From Geobacillus jurassicus NBRC 107829 (lineage in GTDB: Bacteria; Bacillota; Bacilli; Bacillales; Anoxybacillaceae): a stretch of DNA of 40,920 bases. The DNA lies in the NCBI RefSeq assembly GCF_001544315.1, contig NZ_BCQG01000033.1, forward strand, positions 1-40,920, in the 5' to 3' direction. This document shows positions 8,150 through 15,494 of this stretch, piece after piece (the stretch's first letter is position 1; each line of letters begins with the position of its first letter). A model generated the notes under the pieces. The model made no database searches, was not told where the DNA came from, and worked only from the letters and a program-made list of their open reading frames with translations. Made by a program: the position numbers and the translations under genes.

Positions 8150-8154
8150 CTTGA

Positions 8155-8227
8155 TGATTCCGACTGGGCTCGAACCAGCGACCTCCACCCTGTCAAGGTG
8201 GCGCTCTCCCAGCTGAGCTACGGAATC
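8155..8227 (-). tRNA. tRNA-Val, anticodon GAC
   Basis: A 73-base cloverleaf on the minus strand. Acceptor stem GATTCCG pairs with CGGAATC, the D arm is GCTCAGCTGGGAGAGC, the anticodon loop is TTGACAG (anticodon at plus 8192-8194) and the T arm is GCTGGTTCGAGCCCAGT split by the stem. Discriminator base is A. The 3' CCA is not encoded (TCAAG follows the acceptor), so the CCA-adding enzyme must add it. Confidence 0.96.
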
Positions 8228-8260
8228 ATATGTTGTTGTTCACTGTTAAACACATTTTTA

Positions 8261-8289
8261 ATTATATAAACGGGAATACAGGTTGTCAA
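8261..8289 (-). promoter_or_regulatory. Consensus sigma-A promoter of tRNA-Val
   Basis: Minus strand TTGACA (8284-8289), 17-base spacer, TATAAT (8261-8266). This is a perfect match to both hexamers with ideal spacing, about 30 bases upstream of the mature tRNA 5' end. It fits a strong stable-RNA promoter. Confidence 0.92.
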
Positions 8290-8520
8290 CTATTTTTTTA
8301 AAAAATGAGTGTTCACCGTGAAAAAGGGGAAGCTCGTGCCGCCCCCTATCAAAACAACCCGCTCTCAAACGGCTCGAGCAAAAGCGGGGTGTACCGGCGG
8401 CGGGCGGATTCGTACTGCGTGATGATGCGGCAGCGCTGCTGTTCGGCAAGGGGGGCAGGGAGATCAGCTCGGTGGCAAGCTGCAAGCTGGCCGTCGAGAT
8501 GACGCAGCGTTCAAGGGCGC
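8290..8520. other. Gene-poor stretch with possible coding relic on the minus strand
   Basis: No intact gene is supported between the tRNA promoter and the HD-GYP relic. One minus-strand frame ending at 8349 reads like a protein tail (AEQQRCRIITQYESARRRY, then TPLLLEPFESGLF) but has no visible beginning. It could be the decayed end of a lost gene; the family was not recognised. Confidence 0.3.
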
Positions 8521-9000
8521 GTGAGACGGCGAAGTCGAATGTTTTTATTGGCACAGCTTCAACAAATCCTCAATGTGCTCGTTAACGTGCAAACCGCTTT
8601 TCAGCAACGGCTGCCAGCTGTTTCCCTCACGACAATAGAACCTCCGACCATTTCCTCTGTCTTGCATCCCGTCAGCTTACTGCTTACCCATATGAAACGG
8701 GAGGAAAAAGAAGTGTATCAACCGATCGTTCATAACGTCTATCACGAGCGCATTGATGGCAAGGGATATCCGGACGGCTTAACAGGCGACGACATTCCGT
8801 TGTTTGGCAAAATCATCGCGGTGGCCGATGCATTTGACGCCATGACTTCGGATCGTCCGTACCGTAAAGGGATGGATATTCATCAAGCGGCAGACATCTT
8901 GAGAAAAGGAAAGGGAACCCAGTGGGACGGCGAACTCGTCGATCTCTTTTTGAAACACTTAAAAGAGGAGCGGCTGTTGTCAACCTCAGCGGCATCTTGA
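8521..9000 (+). pseudogene. Truncated HD-GYP domain protein
   Basis: The C-terminal about 80 residues carry clear HD-GYP phosphodiesterase signatures: ERIDGKGYPDGLTGDDIP, AVADAFDAMTSDRPYRKGM and KGTQWDGELVDLFLKHL. A full HD-GYP protein would degrade cyclic di-GMP or a related nucleotide. The N-terminal half bears no resemblance to the family, the metal-binding HD upstream is missing, the first His of the HHE motif is Tyr, and there is no ribosome binding site at the start. It is therefore best read as a relic fused by deletion to unrelated sequence. It converges on metC. Confidence 0.75.
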
Positions 9001-9003
9001 CCC

Positions 9004-9032
9004 GCCCGCCGAGCTGTGAAGGCTTGGCGGGC
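9004..9032. terminator. GC-rich hairpin between converging genes
   Basis: GCCCGCC pairs with GGCGGGC with a further AGC/GCT inner stem. It lies between the metC stop and the HD-GYP relic. It has no good T-tract on either strand, so termination is uncertain. Confidence 0.35.
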
Positions 9033-9038
9033 TGATGG

Positions 9039-10217
9039 CTATGTCGTTGAAACCGATGGCCGCTCTTTCACAAACGACAGCGCCTGCTCAAAATCGGCGA
9101 TCAAATCGTTGACATCCTCCAGTCCGACGCTCAGCCGCAGCAAGCCGTCGGTGATGCCGCGACGAAGCCGCTCGTCTTTCGGCATGGCGGCGTGCGACAT
9201 TTTCGCCGGGTGCGATAAAATCGACTCGACCGCGCCAAGGCTGACGGCGAACACGGGCAGGCGGACGTTGCGGACGAACGTCCGGGCCGCTTCTTCATCG
9301 GCCAAGCGGAACGACAGCACGGCGCCAAACCCGTCCGCTTGATGGCGCTGGATGTCATGGCCTGGGTGGTTCTCGAGCCCCGGATAATACACTTCTTCGA
9401 CCTTTGGGTGACAAGCCAAATATTGGGCGATGGCGGCCGCTGATTCAGATGACTGCTTCAGCCGGACGTGGAGCGTTTTTAATCCGCGCAGCACAAGCCA
9501 CGCATCTTGGACGCCAAGGACAGCGCCAAATGCGTTTTGCAGTTTGTACAGCTCTTTTCCCAACTCTTCATCTTTCACGACCGCCAGCCCGGCGACGACG
9601 TCGCTATGGCCGGCTAAAAACTTCGTGGCGCTGTGAAGGACAATATCGACGCCAAGGTCAAGCGGCCGCTGCAGCGCCGGCGTCATGAACGTATTATCCA
9701 AGAACGTCAAACAGCCGTGCGCTTTCGCCAGCTTGACGACGCCTTGAATGTCGGTCACTTTTAACAGCGGATTGGACGGCGTTTCCATATAAATGACTTT
9801 CGTGTTCGGACGAATGTTTTCCGCTACTGTGTTTAAATCCGTCATATCGACAAACGTATGCTCGATGCCAAAGCGGGTCAACACTTCCGTGATCATCCGG
9901 TACGTGCCGCCGTAGACGTCTTCAGTCACGAGGACGTGGTCGCCTCGGGACAAGAGCAAAAACGCCGTCGAAATGGCGGCCATGCCAGAAGCGAAGGCGA
10001 ATCCGCGCACGCCGCCTTCTAACGCCGCGATCGTTTCCTCGAGCGCCTCGCGCGTCGGGTTGCCGGAGCGGCTGTAGTCGTATTTGCCGAATGAATCGAA
10101 ATCGAACTGATGGAACGTGGAGGCGTGCTGGATCGGCACGCTCACCGCTCCCGTGTGGCGATCGACTTTCCATTCATTATGGAGCAGTTTCGTTGAAAAC
10201 GACCATTCCCGTTCCAT
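9039..10217 (-). CDS. metC: Cystathionine beta-lyase MetC
   Basis: PLP enzyme of the Cys/Met metabolism family, 392 aa, which splits cystathionine to homocysteine, pyruvate and ammonia in methionine synthesis. The PLP lysine is K199 in LHSATKFLAGHSDV, and the phosphate-binding FASGMAAIS and YMETPSNPLL segments are present. It starts four bases after metI, with a GAGGTG box inside the end of metI, so the two form an operon. The order and partner match B. subtilis metI-metC (yjcI-yjcJ). The substrate choice between lyase and synthase rests on that context and on overall similarity. Confidence 0.92.
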   Translation of the reverse strand: MEREWSFSTKLLHNEWKVDRHTGAVSVPIQHASTFHQFDFDSFGKYDYSRSGNPTREALEETIAALEGGVRGFAFASGMAAISTAFLLLSRGDHVLVTEDVYGGTYRMITEVLTRFGIEHTFVDMTDLNTVAENIRPNTKVIYMETPSNPLLKVTDIQGVVKLAKAHGCLTFLDNTFMTPALQRPLDLGVDIVLHSATKFLAGHSDVVAGLAVVKDEELGKELYKLQNAFGAVLGVQDAWLVLRGLKTLHVRLKQSSESAAAIAQYLACHPKVEEVYYPGLENHPGHDIQRHQADGFGAVLSFRLADEEAARTFVRNVRLPVFAVSLGAVESILSHPAKMSHAAMPKDERLRRGITDGLLRLSVGLEDVNDLIADFEQALSFVKERPSVSTT

Positions 10218-10220
10218 CGC

Positions 10221-11324
10221 TTACACCTCTTTCATGTGTTTGAACGCTTGCGCCAAGTCGGCGATTAAATCATCCGCATGTTCGATGCCGACCGAGAAGC
10301 GGAGCAGTCGGTTGCAGACGCCGTTTTGGATGCGGATTTCTTCCGGAATGTCGGCGTGCGTCTGCGTCGCCGGGTACGTGATGAAGCTTTCGACTCCGCC
10401 TAAGCTTTCCGCGAATGTAATGAGGCGCAAGCTTTTTAAAAACCCGTTCACCCACTTTTCATCGGCAATCCGGAACGACAGCATCCCGCCTCTTCCCGGA
10501 TACAACACATCGGTGACATCTTCATGTTCGCGCAAAAAGGCGCTCACTCGCTTCGCGTTTTCTTCATGTTGGCGCATCCTTAGGGCCAGCGTTTTCATCC
10601 CGCGGATCAACAGCCACGAATCAAACGGCGACAACACTGCGCCGATGGCGTTATGGTATTCGGCCAAGCGTTGACAGAGCTCCTCGCCTTTGGCGACGAC
10701 AAGGCCAGCCAAGACGTCGTTATGGCCGCCCAAGTATTTCGTCGCGCTGTGGATGACAATATCGGCGCCTTGTTCGATCGGGCGTTGAAGCACCGGCGTA
10801 TAAAACGTGTTGTCAACGATCAACAAAAGCCCATGCCGCTTGGCGAGCTCGGAGACGGCGGCAATATCCGTCTCATGCATCAGCGGGTTCGTCGGCGTTT
10901 CCAAAAAAATGGCTTTCGTTTTTTCCGTTATGGTTTCTTCCACTGCATCGAGGTCAGTGAAGTCAACGTAATGGAACGCAAGGCCGTACTTGCGCCAGCC
11001 GCGCTCAAACAAGCGGTACGTGCCGCCGTAAAGGTCGGCCGATACGAGAAACTCGTCTCCGCTCTCAAACAAGGCAAGCACCGTCTGAATGGCGGCCATG
11101 CCAGAGCTGAACGCATAGCCTTGGTCGCCGCCTTCGAGTTTTGCGATCGCTTCTTCGACGATTTTGCGCGTCGGGTTGCCGGTGCGGATGTAGTCAAACC
11201 CGGTCGACTCCCCGATGCCAGCATGGCGATAGGCCGTGGAAAAATAAACCGGAGGGTTGACCGTCCCCGTCACCGTTTCGCTCCGGTTGCCAATTTGCGC
11301 TAACAACGTCTCCAGTTTCTCCAT
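10221..11324 (-). CDS. metI: Cystathionine gamma-synthase / O-acetylhomoserine thiolyase MetI
   Basis: First gene of the met operon, 367 aa, PLP-dependent. It joins an activated homoserine to cysteine (or sulfide). The PLP lysine is K196 in IHSATKYLGGHNDV, with FSSGMAAIQ and LETPTNPLMH around it. The ATG at 11324 follows AAGGAG by about 8 bases. A SAM-I riboswitch and terminator precede it, so it should be expressed when SAM is low. It is a paralogue of the downstream metC; both belong to the same fold family. Confidence 0.93.
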   Translation of the reverse strand: MEKLETLLAQIGNRSETVTGTVNPPVYFSTAYRHAGIGESTGFDYIRTGNPTRKIVEEAIAKLEGGDQGYAFSSGMAAIQTVLALFESGDEFLVSADLYGGTYRLFERGWRKYGLAFHYVDFTDLDAVEETITEKTKAIFLETPTNPLMHETDIAAVSELAKRHGLLLIVDNTFYTPVLQRPIEQGADIVIHSATKYLGGHNDVLAGLVVAKGEELCQRLAEYHNAIGAVLSPFDSWLLIRGMKTLALRMRQHEENAKRVSAFLREHEDVTDVLYPGRGGMLSFRIADEKWVNGFLKSLRLITFAESLGGVESFITYPATQTHADIPEEIRIQNGVCNRLLRFSVGIEHADDLIADLAQAFKHMKEV

Positions 11325-11473
11325 CTCATCTCTCTCCTTCTGCTGAAAATTCCATCATGGATTGACGGCCGACCGCTTGGCGCAAAACGAAGCGCCGCTG
11401 TCTCTCGGGCAGCGGCCGAGCGCCTTGGTCCTAGACCGCCACGCGGTTCATCGGAGCGGCCGCTTGAATAAAT

Positions 11474-11502
11474 AAAAAAAGTCTTCTAAGAAGAAGACTT
11501 TT
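11474..11502 (-). terminator. Riboswitch-controlled terminator upstream of metI
   Basis: AAAAGTCTTCT pairs with AGAAGACTTTT and is followed on the minus strand by a seven-T run. It sits directly after the SAM aptamer and is the expression platform. Confidence 0.93.
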
Positions 11503-11525
11503 CCATACACATGGTCATGCTTCTT

Positions 11526-11632
11526 CTTATCTGCCGAATTGAATGCTCAATTCGCTGGATTTAGCACCTGGCCGCCGGGCGGCTGGTTGCTGAAGCTTCA
11601 TTGGGCCAGTTCCCTCCGCTTCTCTTGATAAG
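11526..11632 (-). promoter_or_regulatory. SAM-I (S-box) riboswitch aptamer
   Basis: On the minus strand the closing stem CTTATCAAGAG/AGATAAG flanks the conserved core: GAGGGAACTGGCCC, then AATGAAGCTTCAGCAACC, then GGTGCTAAATCCAGC. These are the hallmark S-box elements. Together with the terminator just downstream it should switch metI-metC off when S-adenosylmethionine binds. Confidence 0.96.
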
Positions 11633-11820
11633 AACGAGACGTGTATTCAATTTTTCTAATTTAATAAAAAATGTAGCGCATTCCGCCCGTTTTTGCAAGC
11701 CATTTTTTTATCAACCGCACGGTTCGGCAAATTCACAAAAAATTCGAGCCCTTCATTAACATCTTTTGACGCAAATATGTTACAATAACAGATGAACTTA
11801 CGCTTTCATGGAGGATGGTC

Positions 11821-12549
11821 ATGGCGACAGCAACAGGAACGATGCGCGACTACAAGCTGTACAGCGGAGAGCTGCAAGAAGAAATCGAACTGCTCGTCTA
11901 CTTGCCAAGCAATTTTTCGCCCCTTTACAAATATTCTTTATTAATCGCGCAAGACGGCAAAGATTATTTTATGTATGGAAAAATAAAAGCTGTCATCGAA
12001 ATGCTGATGGAAGACAGAAAGATCGACCGGACGATCGTCGTCGGCATCCCGTATCGGAACGTCAACGACCGCTACGAGAAATACCACCCACAAGGCCGAA
12101 AACACGAAGCATACGTTCGTTTTTTAGCCCATGAACTCGTTCCGTTTTTGGACCGGGAACTGCCGACGTATCAAATGGGCAAAGGCCGGGCGCTGATCGG
12201 CGACTCGCTCGGCGGAACGGTGTCGCTTTTAGCCGGGTTGTTGTATCCGCATACATTCGGGAAAATCGCCATGCAGTCCCCCTATATCGACGACTCGATA
12301 TTGGCGCGCATCCGCTCATTCCGCGATCCATCGCTCCTTTCGCTTTACCATTCTGTCGGCACGGAGGAAACAGCGGTGAAAACAACGGACGGCCATGTGC
12401 GCGATTTTGTCACCCCGAATCGAATGGCGCGGGATTTGTTTATGGGACAACGATTTGCTTATACGTACCATGAGTTCAAAGGAGGCCATGCGTGGACGTA
12501 TTGGCAGCCGGATGTGCCGCGGGCAGTAGCCTCTGTTTTATCGTTATAG
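11821..12549 (+). CDS. yjcH: Esterase-family alpha/beta hydrolase (YjcH-like)
   Basis: Putative serine esterase of the enterochelin esterase-like type, 242 aa. The nucleophile elbow is GDSLGG (about residue 133) and a catalytic His is likely in FKGGHAWTYW near the C-terminus. No signal peptide is seen, so it should be cytoplasmic. The ATG at 11821 is preferred to 11815 because GGAGG lies six bases upstream of it but abuts the earlier ATG. Order yjcH-yjcG-yjcF, divergent from metI-metC, matches B. subtilis. The true substrate is not known. Confidence 0.85.
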   Translation: MATATGTMRDYKLYSGELQEEIELLVYLPSNFSPLYKYSLLIAQDGKDYFMYGKIKAVIEMLMEDRKIDRTIVVGIPYRNVNDRYEKYHPQGRKHEAYVRFLAHELVPFLDRELPTYQMGKGRALIGDSLGGTVSLLAGLLYPHTFGKIAMQSPYIDDSILARIRSFRDPSLLSLYHSVGTEETAVKTTDGHVRDFVTPNRMARDLFMGQRFAYTYHEFKGGHAWTYWQPDVPRAVASVLSL

Positions 12550-12646
12550 GCCAAAACAGAACGGCTTCGAGGACGTCGAGCCGCTGTATCCTTTCCGTAC
12601 GCCGTTTGCGCATGGAAAACAAACTGGTTCAAGGAGGGAAAACAAA

Positions 12647-13168
12647 ATGAAGTACGGCATTGTGATCTTTCCGCCAAAACGGATTCAAGATTTCGCCAAC
12701 TCGTACCGGAAACGGTACGACAGCCATTACGCCCTCATTCCGCCGCATATTACGCTGAAATACCCGTTTGAAGCGGATGAGGAGCAACTGAAAGAAATCA
12801 CGAAAGAGCTGCGCCGCATTGCGGCGGAAACGCCCCCCATCCCGATCAAAGTGACGAAATTCAGCTCGTTTTATCCGACAAGCAACATCATTTATTTAAA
12901 AGTGGAGCCAAACGACGTGCTCGAGCGCCTTCATGAACAACTGCACAGCGGCTTGTTTGCCGGAAAGCCGGAGTTTGTGTTCGTGCCTCACATTACGATC
13001 GGCCGCGATTTGCCGGGCGCGGAATATGCGGACGTCTACAGCCAGCTGAAGTTGCAAGAGGTGCACTTCGAGGAGACCGTCGACCGCTTCCATCTCCTCT
13101 ACCAGCTTGAGAACGGATCGTGGACCGTGTATGAAACGTTTGTCGTTGGAGGAAAGGAAACAGTCTGA
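12647..13168 (+). CDS. yjcG: 2H phosphoesterase / 2'-5' RNA ligase-like protein YjcG
   Basis: A 173-residue two-histidine phosphoesterase. The two HxT motifs are PPHITLKY (about residue 34) and VPHITIGRD (about residue 111), as required for the 2H fold. Known members act on 2',3'-cyclic or 2'-5' phosphodiester bonds; the substrate of YjcG is unknown. An AAGGAGGG box precedes the ATG. The next gene follows after two bases, so yjcG and yjcF are co-transcribed. Confidence 0.92.
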   Translation: MKYGIVIFPPKRIQDFANSYRKRYDSHYALIPPHITLKYPFEADEEQLKEITKELRRIAAETPPIPIKVTKFSSFYPTSNIIYLKVEPNDVLERLHEQLHSGLFAGKPEFVFVPHITIGRDLPGAEYADVYSQLKLQEVHFEETVDRFHLLYQLENGSWTVYETFVVGGKETV

Positions 13169-13170
13169 CA

Positions 13171-13605
13171 ATGAACGTCGCGATTGGAACAACAAAAGAC
13201 TGCGCCTTGTATGAAGACGCCCTGCACGTCCGCCGACTCGTGTTCATTGAAGAGCAAAACGTGCCAGAAGAAGAGGAAGTCGATGCGTTCGAGCACGACT
13301 CGTTCCATCTCGTCCTGTATGACGGCGAGGCACCGGTCGGCGCTGGCCGGCTTCGCTTCATTGACGAAGGCGTCGGCAAAATCGAGCGCATTTGCGTCCT
13401 GCCGTCCCACCGCGGCCGCGGCGCCGGACGGATGGTGATGGAAGCGATCGAACAGCTGGCAAAAACAAAAGGAGCAAAAACAGTGAAGCTGAACGCTCAG
13501 ACGCACGCGGAACCGTTTTACAAAAAGCTCGGCTACACGACCGTCTCCGGCGTCTTTATGGATGCTGGCATCCCGCATGTCACGATGGTGAAATCGCTCG
13601 AATGA
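13171..13605 (+). CDS. yjcF: GNAT-family N-acetyltransferase YjcF
   Basis: A 144-residue GCN5-related acetyltransferase. The acetyl-CoA-binding loop is RICVLPSHRGRGAGRMVME (about residues 72-90), preceded by the GRLRFID strand. The substrate is unknown. Start two bases after yjcG; ribosome binding site GGAGGAAAGG lies inside the end of yjcG. Confidence 0.92.
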   Translation: MNVAIGTTKDCALYEDALHVRRLVFIEEQNVPEEEEVDAFEHDSFHLVLYDGEAPVGAGRLRFIDEGVGKIERICVLPSHRGRGAGRMVMEAIEQLAKTKGAKTVKLNAQTHAEPFYKKLGYTTVSGVFMDAGIPHVTMVKSLE

Positions 13606-13660
13606 CTATCTGATTAAGCGTCCCCGCCTATATTGCATCAAGAGCTGGGGGGATTCCTCC

Positions 13661-13798
13661 TAGAAGGCCGGTGAAAAAACAACCGTTTCCCCTAAATTGT
13701 TGGCTCTCGAGTGAAGAGAGGCGCAGGACTTACAATGTTTCTCAATTGGAGAAACTTCATTGTTGAGCCACATTTTCCGTTAAATCACCGGCTTTCTA
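13661..13798. repeat. 138-bp inverted-repeat (MITE-like) element, copy 1
   Basis: Terminal inverted repeats TAGAAGGCCGGTGA (13661-13674) and TCACCGGCTTTCTA (13785-13798) match at 13 of 14 positions, and both ends carry TA. The interior has further palindromes, for example TTTCTC-aattg-GAGAAA. Copy 2 at 29560-29697 has the same length and related interior in reverse orientation. There is no coding capacity. TA at both ends suggests a TA-targeting transposase in trans, but TA is also part of the inverted repeat. Confidence 0.8.
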
Positions 13799-13832
13799 GA
13801 CACCTTTTCTTTTTGCTCGGTCAAGACAGATC

Positions 13833-13866
13833 AAAAGGGAGCTGTGCACACGCAAGCTCCCTTTTG
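13833..13866 (-). terminator. Hairpin at the end of spoVIF
   Basis: AAAAGGGAGCT pairs with AGCTCCCTTTT with a 12-base loop, just past the spoVIF stop. The four T of the stem are the only U-tract on the minus strand; on the plus strand a T-rich stretch follows. It may act in both directions. Confidence 0.6.
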
Positions 13867-13867
13867 C

Positions 13868-14125
13868 TTATTTTTTATTGTTCAGCATATTGGCAATCGT
13901 ATTGAAATCAATTTGCTTGCCGTTATGGACGATCGCCTTGACGATTTGGTCTTCAAGTTCTTTTGGCACTTTTCGGTTGGCGATTTGCGCCACCCGCTTC
14001 ACGACTTGGCGCACCGTTTTTTCGTCGCTGAAATTGGCGTTTTGCAGCGAGTTGGCCAGCTCAAAAATGTCTTTCATGTTGACGCCCGTTTTCTTTTCGA
14101 TGTTTTTGAAAAATTGCTGATCCAT
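13868..14125 (-). CDS. spoVIF: Stage VI sporulation protein F (SpoVIF, YjcC)
   Basis: Small soluble sporulation protein, 85 aa, starting MDQQFFKNIEKKTGVNMKDI. The length and sequence fit SpoVIF, which in B. subtilis supports GerE-dependent coat gene expression and coat assembly late in sporulation. AAGGAGGCGG lies upstream of the ATG. The gene is near other spore genes on the same strand. Promoter not identified. Confidence 0.9.
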   Translation of the reverse strand: MDQQFFKNIEKKTGVNMKDIFELANSLQNANFSDEKTVRQVVKRVAQIANRKVPKELEDQIVKAIVHNGKQIDFNTIANMLNNKK

Positions 14126-14249
14126 CGTTCCGCCTCCTTCTCCCTGCTATTATCGTATGGATGCCCCCGCCTCGGCGTGCATCAAAGGAAAGAAAAATAC
14201 GAGCCGCTCCGTGGCGCCGAAACGGCCCGTATTCCATTCGCTTGTTCCG

Positions 14250-14378
14250 TTAAGCGACAAATGCCGCGCCGACAATAATCAACAAAATGAACAACACGAC
14301 AATCAGCACAAAGCCACCGCCATAGCCACCGCCATAGCCGTAGCCGTAAGGATAACCATAACCGCAGAAGCCCATCAT
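14250..14378 (-). CDS. YjcZ-family tiny transmembrane sporulation protein
   Basis: A 42-residue protein, too short for ordinary gene finders. The N-terminus [20 protein letters not shown] is rich in Gly and Tyr and is followed by one hydrophobic segment ([20 protein letters not shown]) ending at the stop. This is the hallmark of the YjcZ/YozQ-type small sporulation proteins. AAGGAGG lies eight bases upstream of the ATG. Confidence 0.92.
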   Translation of the reverse strand: MMGFCGYGYPYGYGYGGGYGGGFVLIVVLFILLIIVGAAFVA

Positions 14379-14454
14379 AATGTGCACCTCCTTCTCCGTT
14401 TACTGTATCGTATTCACCGGCTTAGCGAGGCGTATGGGCGCAAACGCCATTTTG

Positions 14455-14691
14455 TCATCCAAATCGGCGGAACAGCTCGGCAAATTCCCGCTCCTTCTTC
14501 GCAAACCATTGCTCGATGTAGTCTAAGTTGCCTTGCACACTTTTTAGAAACCCATTGTTCAATTTTTCGATTTCTTGCAGCTGCTTGTCGAAGTCTTTTC
14601 CCCATTGTTCAAACAGGCGGATGAACGTTTCATGCCCTTCTTTGCGCGACGCAACCCAACCTTCGAGCGCCTTTTCCAGCTCTTTGCTCAC
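14455..14691 (-). CDS. Small coiled-coil hypothetical protein
   Basis: A 78-residue protein not recognised. It starts with GTG (14691) behind AAAGGGGGG and is almost entirely predicted helical, with many charged residues and aromatic positions (WGKDFDKQLQEIEKLNN, IEQWFAKKEREFAELFRR). It has no membrane segment. The context of small spore genes is suggestive only. Confidence 0.75.
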   Translation of the reverse strand: MSKELEKALEGWVASRKEGHETFIRLFEQWGKDFDKQLQEIEKLNNGFLKSVQGNLDYIEQWFAKKEREFAELFRRFG

Positions 14692-14724
14692 ACGTTTCCC
14701 CCCTTTCTTACTGTTGTATGCAAA

Positions 14725-14763
14725 AACGGCTGCCCGGGGTGAAGGCGTCGCCGTTCTTTTTTT
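14725..14763 (+). terminator. Terminator-like hairpin upstream of the thioredoxin gene
   Basis: AACGGC pairs with GCCGTT and is followed by a seven-T run on the plus strand and preceded by five A. It lies between two divergent genes, so it could be a leader attenuator or a bidirectional insulator. No aptamer fold was recognised. Confidence 0.4.
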
Positions 14764-14819
14764 ACCTTGCCATATGGTAAAGTAAAGATGAACGGCAACA
14801 TGAAAGGGAGGGAACGAAT

Positions 14820-15140
14820 GTGAAAACGATTGAAACAGCTGAACAATTTCAAGCTGCCATTTCCGGCGACAAACCAGCCATCGTCAAATTTTACACGACT
14901 TGGTGTCCAGACTGTATGCGCCTCAATATGTTTATCGATGACATCGTTCGCGACTATGGGCAATACGACTGGTTTGAAATCAACCGCGACCAGTTTCCGG
15001 AACTTGGCGAGAAATACCAAGTGCTTGGCATCCCGAGCTTGCTCGTCTTCCGCAATGGAGAAAAAATTGCTCATCTGCACAGTGCTGACGCCAAAACGCC
15101 GGAAGAAGTGCGCGCCTTTTTGCAGTCTCTCCCAGCGTAA
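14820..15140 (+). CDS. Thioredoxin-like protein (YtpP-type)
   Basis: A 106-residue thioredoxin-fold protein with the redox motif WCPDC (about residues 29-33) and the cis-proline segment LGIPSLLVFRNG. It should act as a cytoplasmic disulfide reductase; the partner is unknown. The start is GTG at 14820 behind GGGAGGG. The overlapping ATG two bases earlier is followed at once by TGA and so cannot be used. A strong terminator follows. Confidence 0.88.
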   Translation: MKTIETAEQFQAAISGDKPAIVKFYTTWCPDCMRLNMFIDDIVRDYGQYDWFEINRDQFPELGEKYQVLGIPSLLVFRNGEKIAHLHSADAKTPEEVRAFLQSLPA

Positions 15141-15186
15141 ATCGGTCCTGTTTCGCTCTGAAAGTCATCCGGATGAACAATAAAAA

Positions 15187-15210
15187 CGCCGCCCGCTTTT
15201 TCGGGCGGCG
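15187..15210 (-). terminator. Intrinsic terminator of the spoVA2-like operon (minus strand)
   Basis: CGCCGCCCG pairs with CGGGCGGCG around a five- to six-base loop, followed on the minus strand by TTTTTATT. It lies downstream of the 56-aa gene at 15304. Confidence 0.75.
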
Positions 15211-15230
15211 ACTGGCGCAAAAAAATCGAA

Positions 15231-15262
15231 GCTGTCCGCAAAACATTTGCGGACAGCCTTAT
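15231..15262 (+). terminator. Intrinsic terminator of the thioredoxin gene
   Basis: GCTGTCCGCAAA pairs with TTGCGGACAGC around acat, followed by CTTATTTTG on the plus strand. On the minus strand a seven-T stretch also follows nearby, so it may work both ways. Confidence 0.8.
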
Positions 15263-15303
15263 TTTGCCGTTAGACGGGTGTTACCTATCAAAAAAGAGCG
15301 CCG

Positions 15304-15474
15304 TTAGTATTCGATTTCGTCATAATCTTTCGGCTGGTGCGTCCGCTGCGGGCTCTCAAACATAAATTCAATGGAAATTTCTTCATCGGTCGTCCGCGTC
15401 CGTTCGGAGCGTCCGTTTGTTTTCAATTGGATTTGGATTTCCTCATCGGTCGTTTTTGTCCGTTTGTCTTCCAT
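15304..15474 (-). CDS. Small acidic protein with internal repeat (56 aa)
   Basis: An unrecognised 56-residue protein behind a good AGGAGG. It contains two copies of an RTxTTDEEIxI unit: KRTKTTDEEIQIQ near the N-terminus and ERTRTTDEEISIE from about residue 24. The tail is SPQRTHQPKDYDEIEY. It has no hydrophobic segment. It follows the DUF421 gene by about 20 bases on the same strand, so it is probably the last gene of the spoVA2-like operon. Confidence 0.75.
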   Translation of the reverse strand: MEDKRTKTTDEEIQIQLKTNGRSERTRTTDEEISIEFMFESPQRTHQPKDYDEIEY

Positions 15475-15494
15475 CGTCGTTTCCTCCTATGTCC

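Noticed and set aside
8258-8554. 98-aa minus-strand frame upstream of the tRNA gene
   Set aside because: It runs through the tRNA promoter, has a Ser/Pro-rich composition typical of a shadow frame and no ribosome binding site. Another frame in the same DNA looks more protein-like but is incomplete.
11766-11786. TTGACG and TACAAT upstream of yjcH as a promoter
   Set aside because: The two hexamers are only nine bases apart, which cannot work as a sigma-A promoter.
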